Part shown: in pieces, positions 7,322-16,365 of the stretch | Layout: every line of letters begins with the position of its first letter | How positions within the stretch are numbered: position 1 is the stretch's first letter | Source: Woeseiaceae bacterium | GTDB lineage: Bacteria > Pseudomonadota > Gammaproteobacteria > Steroidobacterales > Woeseiaceae | NCBI GenBank assembly: GCA_022866645.1 | Contig: JALHUQ010000043.1 | Span: forward strand, 1-24,201 | Length of the DNA: 24,201 nucleotides | Direction: 5' to 3' | Program-made: the position numbers and the translations under genes | The notes under the pieces: model-generated | Database searches by the model: none | Told to the model about the DNA's origin: nothing | Seen by the model: only the letters and a program-made list of their open reading frames with translations

Positions 7322-7404
7322 GGTATCGTTCCGCCAGCAACCAAACTTGGCTATCCAGAGCGCATCGCACTACGATACGCACTCAATATCAGGCGCAGGG
7401 GATC

Positions 7405-9444
7405 ATGATGTCACCGAAGATTTGGGCCGCATTGGCGGCATTTACCCTCGTATGTGTGGCGGTCGGTCAAGCCGCTGCGCAAAACGACACCAGCAAACGC
7501 GTATTGACGACCGATGATTTACTCGCGATCAAATCAGTATCCGATCCGCAAGTCAGTCCTGACCGGGAGTGGATCGCCTATAGCGTTGAAAGTATCGATG
7601 TCGAAGCGGATAAGTCGTCGACCCAGATCTTCATGGTGTCCAAAGATGGTGGGGAAGTTGTGCAACTTACGGCGGACGACTATTCGGCATCGACGCCACG
7701 CTGGAGCCCCGACGGCCGCTATCTCGGTTTTCTGGCGGCCAAGGGCGACCCGGAAGTAGCGAAAACCCAGGTCTGGACGCTTGATCGTCGTGGTGGCGAG
7801 GCAAAACAATATTCCGCCATCGATCAGGGCGTCAAAGATTTCGCGTGGTCACCTGACGGCAAAAAAATGTTGCTCATGATCACTGACAAATCAGCAACTC
7901 AACTTGCGGAAGACGCAGCAAAAGAGGTCGGCGAGGAGGTCAAGCCCTTGCCCTATGTTATCGATCGCTTGCAGTTCAAGCAGGATGGTGTGCCCTACCT
8001 CGATCGAAGTCGTACTCATATCTACGTCGTAAATGATCGTGAGGCAGAAGCATTGCAACTCACATTCGGCGATTTCGACGATGCGCAGCCCGCATGGAGC
8101 CCGGATGGCAGCAAGATCGCATTTGTCAGCAATCGCACCGAAGAGCCCGACAGCAACGAAAATTCGGATGTCTGGGTTGTGTCAGCTGAAGGTGATTCTA
8201 CAACTCGTGACGCCAAAAAAATCACGACCAATGAGGGTAGCGACTATTCGCCGGCGTGGAGCCACGATGGTCGCAATATTGCTTATGTGACAGTGACTGA
8301 GCCCGAGCTGATCTGGTATGCCACCAATCATCTTGCGATCGTGTCGGCTTCAGGCGGCAATCCACGAGTACTGACCAGCGATCTGGATCGAAATGTCGGC
8401 GGCCCGGTGTTCGCGCCCGATGATAAGTCTATTCTGTTTCGACTCGAGGACAGTGGCGAGCAGCATTTAGCGCAATTTGATTTATCGTCCGGCAACGTCA
8501 ATCGACCGATAAAGGGAAATCTCAGCGTGTTGGACTTTTCACAAAACGAATCGGGCGATATCGCCGTACAGTTGAGTACGCCGCATTTGCCGCCGGAGTT
8601 ATTTTTACTGACTGCAAACAAGCTCAGCCAGCTGACCCGGACGAATGAGGCGCTTCTGAGCGAGTTGCATTTGGCGGAAGTGAAGAACGTTCAGTTTGTG
8701 AGCAAAGATGGCACAGAGGTTGAGGGTTTCATTTTTACGCCACCCGACTATCGAGCCGGTCAACGCTACCCAACGATACTCAGACTTCACGGCGGGCCGG
8801 TGTCACAGTACGATTTTTCCTTCAATGCTGAGGCCCAATTGTTGGCTGCGAATGGATACGTGGTGGTGACCAGCAATCCACGCGGCTCGAGCGGCTATGG
8901 TCAAGTTTTTTCAGCCGCATTGTTTGCGAATTGGGGCGTACCCGATTTTGAAGATGTCATGTCGGCAGTCGATTACGCAATCGCAGAAGGCTATTCGGAC
9001 CCGGACAGGCTTGGCGTGGGTGGTTGGTCTTATGGCGGGATACTGACCAACTATGTCATAACAAAATCGGATCGATTTGAGGGCGCAATCACGGGCGCCA
9101 GCGAAGTGAATTACATCGCCAACTACGGTCACGATCACTATCAAAAAGTGTGGGAAAGTGAACTTGGACTACCGTGGGAAAACAAAGAGGTCTGGGAGAA
9201 GATTTCGCCGTGGGAAAATGTCGACAAGATCGTCACGCCGACGCTCGTCATGGGTGGAAAAGAGGATTGGAATGTACCGATTCAGAATTCAGAGCAACTA
9301 TATCAGGCACTGAAGCGACGCGGCGTTGACACACAGTTAGTTGTTTATCCGGACGAGTCGCACGGAATTTCGCGTCCGAGTTTCAGAAAGGATCGGTGGG
9401 AGCGTTATCTTGCCTGGTACGACAACTACGTACGAGGACAATAA
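7405..9444 (+). CDS. Exported S9-family prolyl oligopeptidase-type serine peptidase
   Basis: The 679-residue product has a signal peptide (hydrophobic residues 6-20, likely cut after GQAAA, residue 25). A beta-propeller follows with WSPDG/PD40-type repeats near residues 48-53, 100-104, 148-152, 231-235 and 285-289. The C-terminal alpha/beta-hydrolase domain starts near residue 430. The catalytic triad is readable: S542 in GGWSYGG, D621 in KEDWNVP and H653 in ESHGI. The family cleaves short peptides, often after proline or as acylaminoacyl/dipeptidyl peptidases, and this one should act in the periplasm. Start choice: AGGGG at 7397-7401 lies 3 bases before ATG 7405 and 6 before ATG 7408, so either may be used; an in-frame ATG at 7243 would overlap the previous gene and precede the signal peptide, so it is rejected. 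Exact specificity cannot be read. Confidence 0.93.
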   Translation: MMSPKIWAALAAFTLVCVAVGQAAAQNDTSKRVLTTDDLLAIKSVSDPQVSPDREWIAYSVESIDVEADKSSTQIFMVSKDGGEVVQLTADDYSASTPRWSPDGRYLGFLAAKGDPEVAKTQVWTLDRRGGEAKQYSAIDQGVKDFAWSPDGKKMLLMITDKSATQLAEDAAKEVGEEVKPLPYVIDRLQFKQDGVPYLDRSRTHIYVVNDREAEALQLTFGDFDDAQPAWSPDGSKIAFVSNRTEEPDSNENSDVWVVSAEGDSTTRDAKKITTNEGSDYSPAWSHDGRNIAYVTVTEPELIWYATNHLAIVSASGGNPRVLTSDLDRNVGGPVFAPDDKSILFRLEDSGEQHLAQFDLSSGNVNRPIKGNLSVLDFSQNESGDIAVQLSTPHLPPELFLLTANKLSQLTRTNEALLSELHLAEVKNVQFVSKDGTEVEGFIFTPPDYRAGQRYPTILRLHGGPVSQYDFSFNAEAQLLAANGYVVVTSNPRGSSGYGQVFSAALFANWGVPDFEDVMSAVDYAIAEGYSDPDRLGVGGWSYGGILTNYVITKSDRFEGAITGASEVNYIANYGHDHYQKVWESELGLPWENKEVWEKISPWENVDKIVTPTLVMGGKEDWNVPIQNSEQLYQALKRRGVDTQLVVYPDESHGISRPSFRKDRWERYLAWYDNYVRGQ

Positions 9445-9474
9445 TACCGAGGACTTTAGTCGATAGACCGTGCG

Positions 9475-9987
9475 TTACCGGGATTCGCCCACCATGTAGT
9501 TAACCGCCGCTTCGATCTCGGCATCAGAGAGATCAAGTCGACCGCCCTTCTCAGGCATATAGCCGGTCGCCCCGGCGAAACCCTGTAGCGCGTGTTGCGT
9601 CAGGATATCAGCGCCTTGAGCGATACGTTGCGCCCATTGTGCTTTGTCGCCGACCATCGGTGCGCCGCCGATGCCGGTACCGTGACAGGCAATACAAGCG
9701 GAGTTGTAAACCTGTGGTCCGGACATTGCCGTCGCGACAGGTTCTGGTTCGGCCGGCGTATCCACTGTCGGAGATAAGGATGCATGTTCTTCCCCGGCCA
9801 GATAAACCTGACCCAGCGGACGAATGCGCTCATAAATTGCGGCCTGATACTCCGCGCCATCGCGCACGTATATGCCCTGCGTCAAATCGGCCATCTTCAT
9901 GGACACGATAAAAAACGCGAGTCCGAGGATGACGAGACCGCCTATAACGATGGAATACATATCAAAAAATTTCTGGTCCCGGCTCAA
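9475..9987 (-). CDS. Membrane-anchored class I cytochrome c (cytochrome c5 family)
   Basis: The 170-residue product has one N-terminal membrane segment (about residues 13-30), a periplasmic linker rich in Pro/Glu/Thr (70-88) and a single-haem domain. The haem site is C98-I-A-C101-H102 and the distal ligand is M144 in GYMPEKGG. This pattern fits the short cytochrome c5 proteins that shuttle electrons to terminal oxidases in gammaproteobacteria; the uncleaved anchor would keep it at the periplasmic face. The start is probably TTG at 9987, because GGAG lies 7 bases upstream and the MSRDQKFFDMYS beginning is typical. The ATG at 9960 has no ribosome binding site. Its stop converges on the peptidase gene with about 30 bases between. 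Confidence 0.9.
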   Translation of the reverse strand: MSRDQKFFDMYSIVIGGLVILGLAFFIVSMKMADLTQGIYVRDGAEYQAAIYERIRPLGQVYLAGEEHASLSPTVDTPAEPEPVATAMSGPQVYNSACIACHGTGIGGAPMVGDKAQWAQRIAQGADILTQHALQGFAGATGYMPEKGGRLDLSDAEIEAAVNYMVGESR

Positions 9988-10048
9988 CTGACTACTCCAG
10001 AGGTTCTGAGAAGGAAGGGTCGGACTGTGTGCCCGGCCGTGGCGGGCG

Positions 10049-10054
10049 ATTATA
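10049..10054 (-). promoter_or_regulatory. Possible -10 element for the cytochrome c gene
   Basis: On the minus strand this reads TATAAT, a perfect -10 hexamer, about 62 bases upstream of the TTG start at 9987. A weak -35 candidate (CTGTTC, 10077-10072) sits 17 bases upstream. The divergent SLC13-type gene starts at 10194, so the 206-bp region between 9988 and 10193 must hold both promoters. I found no clear promoter for the plus side. Confidence 0.4.
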
Positions 10055-10193
10055 TAACATCAGTCGCCTGGGAACAGTGCTCTGACCGCAAGATGATACA
10101 AATCCTGAATTGGCAGCGCACTTACCGTTTCGGACACAGGCGTCGCTTGTTCCGCCAAAGGTCCCTGTGGCAGAGTGAGACGAAGGGGACGAC

Positions 10194-11684
10194 GTGATTA
10201 CCGCCACCAACTCAAGCGAGCCCTCAGCAAATAAAGAAACCGAGACCTATCAACGGGTAGGCCGTTTACTCGGGCCGGCAGTATTCGCACTGATGTTCGC
10301 CACCGAGCATAGTCAGGAGACTATGTCGCCGGAGGCCTGGCGCGTTGCCGCCGTCGGGCTGTGGATGGCTATTTGGTGGGCGACAGAGGCGATACCCGTA
10401 TTTGTGACGGCCTTATTGCCGCTCACTGCATTCGATCCACTTGGCATCACGACGATTCGCGACGCTGCCGCACCGTATGCCAACCCAATCATCTTTTTGT
10501 TTCTGGGCGGCTTCATCATGGCGCTCGCCATGGAAAAGTGGAACCTGCACAAACGAATTGCGCTTGTGATTCTGGATCATGTCGGCACTGATGGTCGCCG
10601 CCTGGTGGGAGGTTTCATGCTGGTGTGCGCTCTGCTTAGTATGTGGATGACGAACACTGCGACGACGATGATGCTACTACCGATCGTTCTTTCAGTGTCG
10701 TCGGTCATATGCGAGAACGCGGGCGATCTTTCCACGAAAGATCGGAACCATTTTCAGGTCGCAATGTTACTGGGCCTTGCATACTCAGCGAGCATCGGTG
10801 GTCTGGCGACGTTGATCGGTACGCCGCCAAATGCATTGCTTGCTGGCTTTATGGCGGAGAACTATGGTGTTGAAATCAGCTTCGCTCGCTGGATGGTCGT
10901 CGGGGTTCCGATTACTTTCATCATGTTGCCACTGGCTTGGCTGGTGCTTACGCGCGTTGTCTATCAGGTGAATATTCCTGCAAGTGCGGCGGCCGATCGT
11001 CACCTTCATGAAATGCGCAAGGAGATGGGGTCGATGACGACTGCGGAAAAGCGCGTCGCCATCGTATTCGTGCTCGTGATAGTTAGCTGGATGATGCGCT
11101 TGCCGATTACGGCGTGGCTGGGTTTGAGTGGCGTTTCAGACCCCGGGATTGTCATGACAGCGGCAGTGCTTCTATTCGTTATGCCGAGCGGCGAGCGCAC
11201 CGAGCCTCAGTTAATGACCTGGCACGACACAAGCCGGCTGCCCTGGGGTGTGCTCGTCCTGTTCGGCGGTGGCCTGAGCCTTGCGGCTGCCGTGAAGAAT
11301 TCCGGCCTCGCGCTCTGGCTTGGAGAGGGCCTGGCGCCGTTGAACGTCTTTGGCACCGTGGCGCTGGTGGTCGCGGCTGTGACCCTCGTTATTTTCCTGA
11401 CGGAATTGACCAGCAATCTTGCGACCGCAGCGACCTTGCTTCCGGTCGTAGGCGCGATTGCACTGCAAGGCAATGTGCCGCCTATTGTGTTGACCGTTCC
11501 AATCACAATCGCCGCAAGCTGTGCCTTCATGCTGCCGGTCGCAACACCGCCTAATGCGATCGTTTTCGCGACCGGCGCGATCAGTATTCCGCAAATGGTT
11601 AAAGCCGGATTTGTGCTCAATATCCTCGGGATCGTCATGGTGACGCTGATTTCATTGTATGCGGCGCCGTGGTTGTTGAGGTAG
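10194..11684 (+). CDS. DASS/SLC13-family sodium:anion (dicarboxylate-type) symporter
   Basis: The 496-residue protein is almost wholly hydrophobic, with about 11-12 membrane segments. Family marks are ATEAIPVFVTALLP (63-76), the first substrate/Na+ loop MTNTATTMMLLPI (152-164), GTPPN (209-213), the second loop ELTSNLATAATLLPV (404-418) and ATPPN (450-454). The two halves show the internal repeat expected of this inverted-topology fold. Members carry dicarboxylates, citrate, sulfate or phosphate with Na+. The usual SNT triplets read T153-N-T155 and S407-N-L409, so selectivity cannot be assigned. The start is GTG 10194, supported by AAGGGG at 10183-10188, 5 bases before it. It stands alone on its strand and its end faces the small minus-strand gene at 11710. 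Confidence 0.9.
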   Translation: MITATNSSEPSANKETETYQRVGRLLGPAVFALMFATEHSQETMSPEAWRVAAVGLWMAIWWATEAIPVFVTALLPLTAFDPLGITTIRDAAAPYANPIIFLFLGGFIMALAMEKWNLHKRIALVILDHVGTDGRRLVGGFMLVCALLSMWMTNTATTMMLLPIVLSVSSVICENAGDLSTKDRNHFQVAMLLGLAYSASIGGLATLIGTPPNALLAGFMAENYGVEISFARWMVVGVPITFIMLPLAWLVLTRVVYQVNIPASAAADRHLHEMRKEMGSMTTAEKRVAIVFVLVIVSWMMRLPITAWLGLSGVSDPGIVMTAAVLLFVMPSGERTEPQLMTWHDTSRLPWGVLVLFGGGLSLAAAVKNSGLALWLGEGLAPLNVFGTVALVVAAVTLVIFLTELTSNLATAATLLPVVGAIALQGNVPPIVLTVPITIAASCAFMLPVATPPNAIVFATGAISIPQMVKAGFVLNILGIVMVTLISLYAAPWLLR

Positions 11685-11709
11685 TTTTACCGGATCGTGA
11701 CAGGCAAGC

Positions 11710-12051
11710 TCAAAGGTCTGCAGGAATCATGGCGTAAACGATATTCTTGATTGAGACAACGGTCCCTTTGTGCCCGGCAGCCAGAAATTGCGAGATGACG
11801 ACGAAATGGGCGACCTGTCGAAATCCCAGACCGCCGTCCCCGTGCGTGGTCCATTCGTCAACGCTGTCCTCTGCTTCCCACAGCATCCTGTCCACACGCG
11901 ACGGATCGACCATTTGTGCGCGTAGGAGGATCTCCCTGTAAAGGGCCTCACCCGACAGGCCGGGGTTCTCTGCGGTGACTGCCGAATGAGATTTCAACAG
12001 GCTCTCGATGACGCGTTTCGCGAATCGCGTTTCTTTGATGGCTGCAAACAT
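11710..12051 (-). CDS. Small protein of unknown function (113 residues)
   Basis: I do not recognise this protein. It is soluble and mixed in charge, with no signal peptide, membrane segment or cysteine. The N-terminal half is helical and basic (MFAAIKETRFAKRVIESLL), the middle is acidic (DRMLWEAEDSVDEW) and the C-terminal third is hydrophobic (VAHFVVISQFLAAG). It is judged real because the ATG at 12051 is preceded by GGGGA at a 6-base spacing, the composition is protein-like, and no competing gene covers the interval. It converges on the SLC13-type gene (25 bases between stops) and is divergent from the large transglutaminase-like gene, with 216 bases between starts. Nothing in the context suggests a role. 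Confidence 0.65.
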   Translation of the reverse strand: MFAAIKETRFAKRVIESLLKSHSAVTAENPGLSGEALYREILLRAQMVDPSRVDRMLWEAEDSVDEWTTHGDGGLGFRQVAHFVVISQFLAAGHKGTVVSIKNIVYAMIPADL

Positions 12052-12267
12052 GCGTGTCCCCGATTGCTCGTCTTCGCGAGCGATGTTGTTCGGTATCGTA
12101 TCAGCCCAATGATGGTGTGGGGCAGACTGGTCATTCGGATACCGGGCTCGGCCAGGCCGTCAGGCCGCATAAAGACATCATCGGCAGCATTCGCTGTTCT
12201 GTGACTCCTGATAAATGTGCGGATTGCGGCACGCAAATACCCGGGACGCCCGGTAGAATCTGACGTG
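12052..12267. other. Divergent intergenic region without recognised genes
   Basis: These 216 bases separate the divergent starts at 12051 and 12268. They contain short GC-rich inverted repeats, including CCGGG/CCCGG around 12241-12253 just before the ATG at 12268, and GCTCG/CGAGC near 12067-12082. I see no tRNA-like fold, no riboswitch that I recognise and no strong promoter hexamers. Both genes' promoters presumably lie here. Confidence 0.4.
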
Positions 12268-15200
12268 ATGAGAGCTTCAAAAATATTGCTGGCCACGTTC
12301 TTGTATTGTGTGGTTGCCACGGCACCCGCCGGCGCCGAGAGCGAGCAGTCCTACGTCCAAAAGATCGGTGAACGCGTAACCGCTTTTGAGAGTGCGGCCA
12401 ACAATTATCGATTAGCGCTCGACGATGAGGCATACACCTACGTCGATTTCTCCGAACAGGTCCCCGAGGCCAGTTTCGCCGCTATTCGCTTTAGCCCGAA
12501 CGCGTTTTCACTGGTTGTGGTTGAAAAGCTGGGTGTGGCGCCAGATGCCGAGCAATATGCCGAAATGGTGCAGGTTGCGATGACCGAACAAATCGGGAGC
12601 CGCGAAAACTCGGAATACAAAGGGCACAAGGACTTAGGCTATGTCGAATCCCATGGCCAGCAATTCTTCCAAAAGGCCATATACGCAAAAGTCGGCAGCC
12701 TGCCGGTTACGTACGTCCTTTCTGCGGCAGTGGACGGCAGACGTGCGTATCAACTTTTGACATTCGCCACAAACGAAACCGAAGCAGTGGTCAGGGAAGA
12801 GGCGGCGAAGATGGTGGCTGCTTTCTCAATCACGGATCGAGCTGCAAACGTAAACCTTGCCGACGATCCGAAGTCCGTTCATGACTATCGTTCGGACGTC
12901 TTTGGTTATCGGTTTCGGGCACGTGCCAATAGCTGGTTTGAATGGTCCGATCTGAAAGAATCGAATGACACAGCGGATATCGGTGCGCTGTCCGCGCGCG
13001 GATTCGGTGCGGTAGTGATGCCGATTTGCTGGCAAGGTGCCCGGCCGACAGATAACGCCATTTATCGAATCATGATGCAGCAATTCGGCGAAGACTATCC
13101 CTCTGAATTCATCACTGAGGAACAGGCTATCGAGAAGGACGGGGCGAGCGGGAAGCTGTTCATCGGTACCGAAGAATCCGAGGGCCAGAACTTCTTGTAT
13201 CACCATTGGGTAGTCGCGAACGATCGTTGCGCATACACACTGGCCGGCTGGGGTCCGGCGGCGGAGAAAAAGACAAAAACCGAATTGGTCAAACTCTGGA
13301 ACGACTTTCAGATTCTCGACGCGTCTACCGCAAGCGACAACCGATACGATGGCGACGATGAGCGCCGGGTAAACGCCAATTTGCTGAACGCCATGGGCCT
13401 GCACTACTACGAGGCAAGAAGTTTTCGCGACGCCTATCGATTCTTCTCCAACGCCAGCGACCTCGTCGCGACGGACGAGACCTTCATCACCAATACGCTA
13501 CGATCGCTGGTCGAGATATCGGCCTATCATGAGGCACGCGACTGGTTACAGCCGAGATTGACGCCGTTTACCGATAATCAAATCGTGCGTAGCTGGGATG
13601 CCTGGCTGGCCTACCAGACAGACAATCCGGAGAAGGCCATACGGATCTATCGCGAGATTTTCGCAGCAGGCTATCGTGAGGATGACGATTTTTCAAGCTT
13701 CCTGGGGCTGCTTGCAGATGCGGATCTATGGGACGAACTGGATCGCGTTTTTGCCAGCTACACGCTGGGTGGAGTTAATGACAAAACAAAGCTTCTGCAA
13801 GTGCAGTTGCTGAGTCGCCGCGAACGTTACGCCGACGCACTTGCGCTACTTGAGGAAATGACGAATGGGCGGCCCTTTAACGCAGATCTCGTTTACGAAC
13901 GCATGTCGATTCTCGACGACATGGGAAATCCTGCGGAAGTGCTGAAGCTGGCCGAGTCACTGATAGAAAATGGCTATCGATCTCTGCAAAGTTACTATTT
14001 CAAAGGTGATGCCGAGTATCAACTGCGCTCGTATCGCACGGCACGCGAATCCTTCGAGCAAGCACTGACTTACGCGCCCGGCAACACAAAGCTTCGCGAG
14101 TATCTCGACGCAATCGACCAGATGCTGGGCCAGGGTGATGTCTCGATGATCAGTACGGCAATCGATGCGGTGCCGTTGCCAGAAGACATGCAGAAAATAT
14201 TCGCAGCCGATGACACGGCATCAACGGGATCCGGATACGGAGCCGAGTTTCTCAGCCGGATCGGCGCTTACGACTTTTCCGGTGGCAATACCTTAACGGA
14301 GACCCAGTATCGAAAGATCCGCGTGGTTGACGACAACGGAATATCGCAATTCAGTACGCTCGAATTCGATTTTGATCCTGGCTATGAGCAACTGTTCGTC
14401 AATTCGCTCATAGTGCGTAATGCGGCTGGCGAGGTGCTTGGCGAAGGCGATATCAACACCTACTACATTACCCACGATGAAGACGGCTACGAGGCAAGCA
14501 CGGGAAAGACGGTGCATCTGCCAGTACCGAGTCTGGCACCCGGCGTCATTATAGAAGCCGTCGTCAGCAAACTGACCTCGGTAGACAAAGGCACGTTTCC
14601 CCTGGAAACCGTCTACATGGCCACTGATCGGCCAATTGCCTATAGCGCATTATTCGTCACCGGCAAGCGCGAGGACATTCGCTATCAGGCGAGCGGTGTG
14701 CCGAAGCCGATAAAGCGCGGCGATGCGTTGGTGTGGGAAATGCAATCGCCGGTCTCTTTTCGGTGGGAGCCCTTGCAGCCGTACTTCGATCAAATCCTGC
14801 CCTGGGTACAACTGGGGACGGTCGGCGCGGACTGGCAATCGGTGGGTGCGGAGTATCTGGCCAGGATTAAAGACAAACTGGACGTCAGCTCGGTCGCCGA
14901 TAGGGCGAGCCGCCTTGTTGAGGGTGTCGACAATCAGGCGCGCAAGATCGAAATTTTGAGTTCATATGTTCAAAACGAGATCCACTATGAAGCTATCGAG
15001 TTTGGGCGTCGGGCTTACATTCCAAAAACGGCACGCGAAACAATGCGCGATCGCTACGGTGACTGCAAAGACCACGCCGTACTTTTATATACGATGCTGG
15101 AAGCGGTCGGTATCGACGCGTCGCTCGCGCTCGTCAACCTGCAACAGAAAGTGGTTCCCGAGCTGCCCAACACAGACCAGTTCAACCACGTCATCGTCAC

Positions 15201-15975
15201 CGTGCCGATACAAGGCGGTCGTATTTTCATCGACGCAACAGATAAAGATATGCGCCTCGGCCAACTGGCGCCCAGGTCTATGGCTGGTAATCGTGCGCTG
15301 ATACTCGGTGATACCTCGGAGCTCGTGGAGATTCCTGAATATGAGTCGGAATTGACAGGGCTCAATATTGACCGTGTTGTCGAACCCGCTGGAGAGGGGT
15401 ACATCAAGGTTACAGAAACGGCTCGATTCAAAGGTTATCAGGCTGCGGAGCTGCGGGGTCAGCTGCGATCGATCGAAACATCCGAAATGCAGTCGTCATT
15501 GCAGCGCTGGGTTGCGAGCCGATACTCGGATGCGGAACTCACCGATCATTTTGTCGAAAACGTATTTGACGCGAGCGACGACCTGATCGTGGAGATCAAA
15601 TACACGCTGCCGCTCGAAACTGACGGTACATTCGATGTACCAAGTTTTCTCGAGGCCTACTACCTTGAATACGATCGAGTGGCTGATCGGCGCTTCCCGT
15701 TCGAGTTTTCCTATCCGCTGCGGGTCAGCGCCACCACGTCGCTAAAGTTCCCGTCCGGGCAGAAACTGGATGCCGTGACCAGAAAACCAGGCGCGGGAGA
15801 ATCCCGATTCGGAAACTGGCGTCGCGAGGTCAGTCAGGTCGACGGCCACTGGAAAATACAATTTGACTATGTTGCATCCGAAGCACGGTTCGCGCCGGAG
15901 GAATACCGTGACTTCGCGGAGTTTCAGCGCAAGGCCATGGATGCTATCGAGCAAGCGCTGATCATCCAGCGATAA
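12268..15975 (+). CDS. Large exported TPR / DUF3857 / transglutaminase-like protein
   Basis: The 1235-residue product begins with a signal peptide (MRASKILLATFLYCVVATAPAGA, likely cut at 23 before ES). Residues about 25-360 are a region I cannot assign. TPR-like helical repeats follow at about 366-621. A DUF3857-type beta domain lies at about 680-850, and a transglutaminase-like domain at about 870-1000 with a complete triad: C933 in YGDCKDHA, H974 in FNHVIV and D989 in FIDATDKD. A beta-rich C-terminal region (1000-1235) matches the usual tail of such proteins. DUF3857/transglutaminase proteins are periplasmic or surface proteins of uncertain function; protease or acyltransfer activity is inferred from the triad. 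ATG 12268 is chosen because the signal peptide starts there, although its ribosome binding site is weak. It appears monocistronic. Confidence 0.87.
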   Translation: MRASKILLATFLYCVVATAPAGAESEQSYVQKIGERVTAFESAANNYRLALDDEAYTYVDFSEQVPEASFAAIRFSPNAFSLVVVEKLGVAPDAEQYAEMVQVAMTEQIGSRENSEYKGHKDLGYVESHGQQFFQKAIYAKVGSLPVTYVLSAAVDGRRAYQLLTFATNETEAVVREEAAKMVAAFSITDRAANVNLADDPKSVHDYRSDVFGYRFRARANSWFEWSDLKESNDTADIGALSARGFGAVVMPICWQGARPTDNAIYRIMMQQFGEDYPSEFITEEQAIEKDGASGKLFIGTEESEGQNFLYHHWVVANDRCAYTLAGWGPAAEKKTKTELVKLWNDFQILDASTASDNRYDGDDERRVNANLLNAMGLHYYEARSFRDAYRFFSNASDLVATDETFITNTLRSLVEISAYHEARDWLQPRLTPFTDNQIVRSWDAWLAYQTDNPEKAIRIYREIFAAGYREDDDFSSFLGLLADADLWDELDRVFASYTLGGVNDKTKLLQVQLLSRRERYADALALLEEMTNGRPFNADLVYERMSILDDMGNPAEVLKLAESLIENGYRSLQSYYFKGDAEYQLRSYRTARESFEQALTYAPGNTKLREYLDAIDQMLGQGDVSMISTAIDAVPLPEDMQKIFAADDTASTGSGYGAEFLSRIGAYDFSGGNTLTETQYRKIRVVDDNGISQFSTLEFDFDPGYEQLFVNSLIVRNAAGEVLGEGDINTYYITHDEDGYEASTGKTVHLPVPSLAPGVIIEAVVSKLTSVDKGTFPLETVYMATDRPIAYSALFVTGKREDIRYQASGVPKPIKRGDALVWEMQSPVSFRWEPLQPYFDQILPWVQLGTVGADWQSVGAEYLARIKDKLDVSSVADRASRLVEGVDNQARKIEILSSYVQNEIHYEAIEFGRRAYIPKTARETMRDRYGDCKDHAVLLYTMLEAVGIDASLALVNLQQKVVPELPNTDQFNHVIVTVPIQGGRIFIDATDKDMRLGQLAPRSMAGNRALILGDTSELVEIPEYESELTGLNIDRVVEPAGEGYIKVTETARFKGYQAAELRGQLRSIETSEMQSSLQRWVASRYSDAELTDHFVENVFDASDDLIVEIKYTLPLETDGTFDVPSFLEAYYLEYDRVADRRFPFEFSYPLRVSATTSLKFPSGQKLDAVTRKPGAGESRFGNWRREVSQVDGHWKIQFDYVASEARFAPEEYRDFAEFQRKAMDAIEQALIIQR

Positions 15976-15984
15976 ACGGCCGTC

Positions 15985-16245
15985 CTAGAGTAGCTTGTGA
16001 CCCGGCGGCAGCTTGTGCGTTACCCACATGGCAAGGCGGTGCTTGATATTCGGCAGGGAAATCTGTTCATTCGGAATGGGAGTGATGGCCTTGTCGTGGA
16101 CCAGCAGTCGATAGGCATACTGAATCTTGAGGTCGTGCGAGTCAGTGACATCAAATTCGACGACACCGCGCTTGACCGCATCGTCCAACACCATCTCAAG
16201 CGCCAGTTTCAACAGCTCTTTTTCGTTTTTAAGTTTCTTGGACAT
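15985..16245 (-). CDS. Small basic protein of unknown function (86 residues)
   Basis: I do not recognise this protein. It begins MSKKLKNEKELLKLALEM, a charged amphipathic helix, and ends basic with RLAMWVTHKLPPGHKLL. It has no cysteine, signal peptide or membrane segment. ATG 16245 is preferred over the in-frame TTG at 16257, though neither has a strong ribosome binding site. It lies between the large transglutaminase-like gene, on which it converges with 9 bases between stops, and the divergent mechanosensitive channel, with 120 bases between starts. The protein-like composition supports a real gene, but the call rests on the reading frame alone. Confidence 0.6.
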   Translation of the reverse strand: MSKKLKNEKELLKLALEMVLDDAVKRGVVEFDVTDSHDLKIQYAYRLLVHDKAITPIPNEQISLPNIKHRLAMWVTHKLPPGHKLL

Positions 16246-16365
16246 CGCTGTTGCCAAGTCTACTACGCTGGCCCGGGCTCCGCGACGACAACAGCTCGCC
16301 TGGTAGCAAAGATAAGAAAAAGGTTTATACCCGTAAGCGAACGAATAAAGTATCCTCGCACTTCA

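Noticed and set aside
7315..7342. GGCGGA/TCCGCC inverted repeat after the fusion gene, considered as a terminator
   Set aside because: The stem is only 6 bp with an 11-base loop and no T run follows, so it does not meet the form of an intrinsic terminator.
11207..11638. Long minus-strand frames inside the SLC13-type gene
   Set aside because: They are antisense to a gene with clear family motifs; their Thr/Ala-rich or Arg-rich composition is typical of shadow frames.
12826..13404. Minus-strand frame of 192 codons
   Set aside because: It is antisense to the transglutaminase-like gene, whose long frame, signal peptide and triad are convincing; no ribosome binding site or motif supports the minus frame.
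15997..16365. Upstream extension of the MscS gene
   Set aside because: A signal peptide begins at 16366, and the extension would be antisense to the small gene at 15985-16245.
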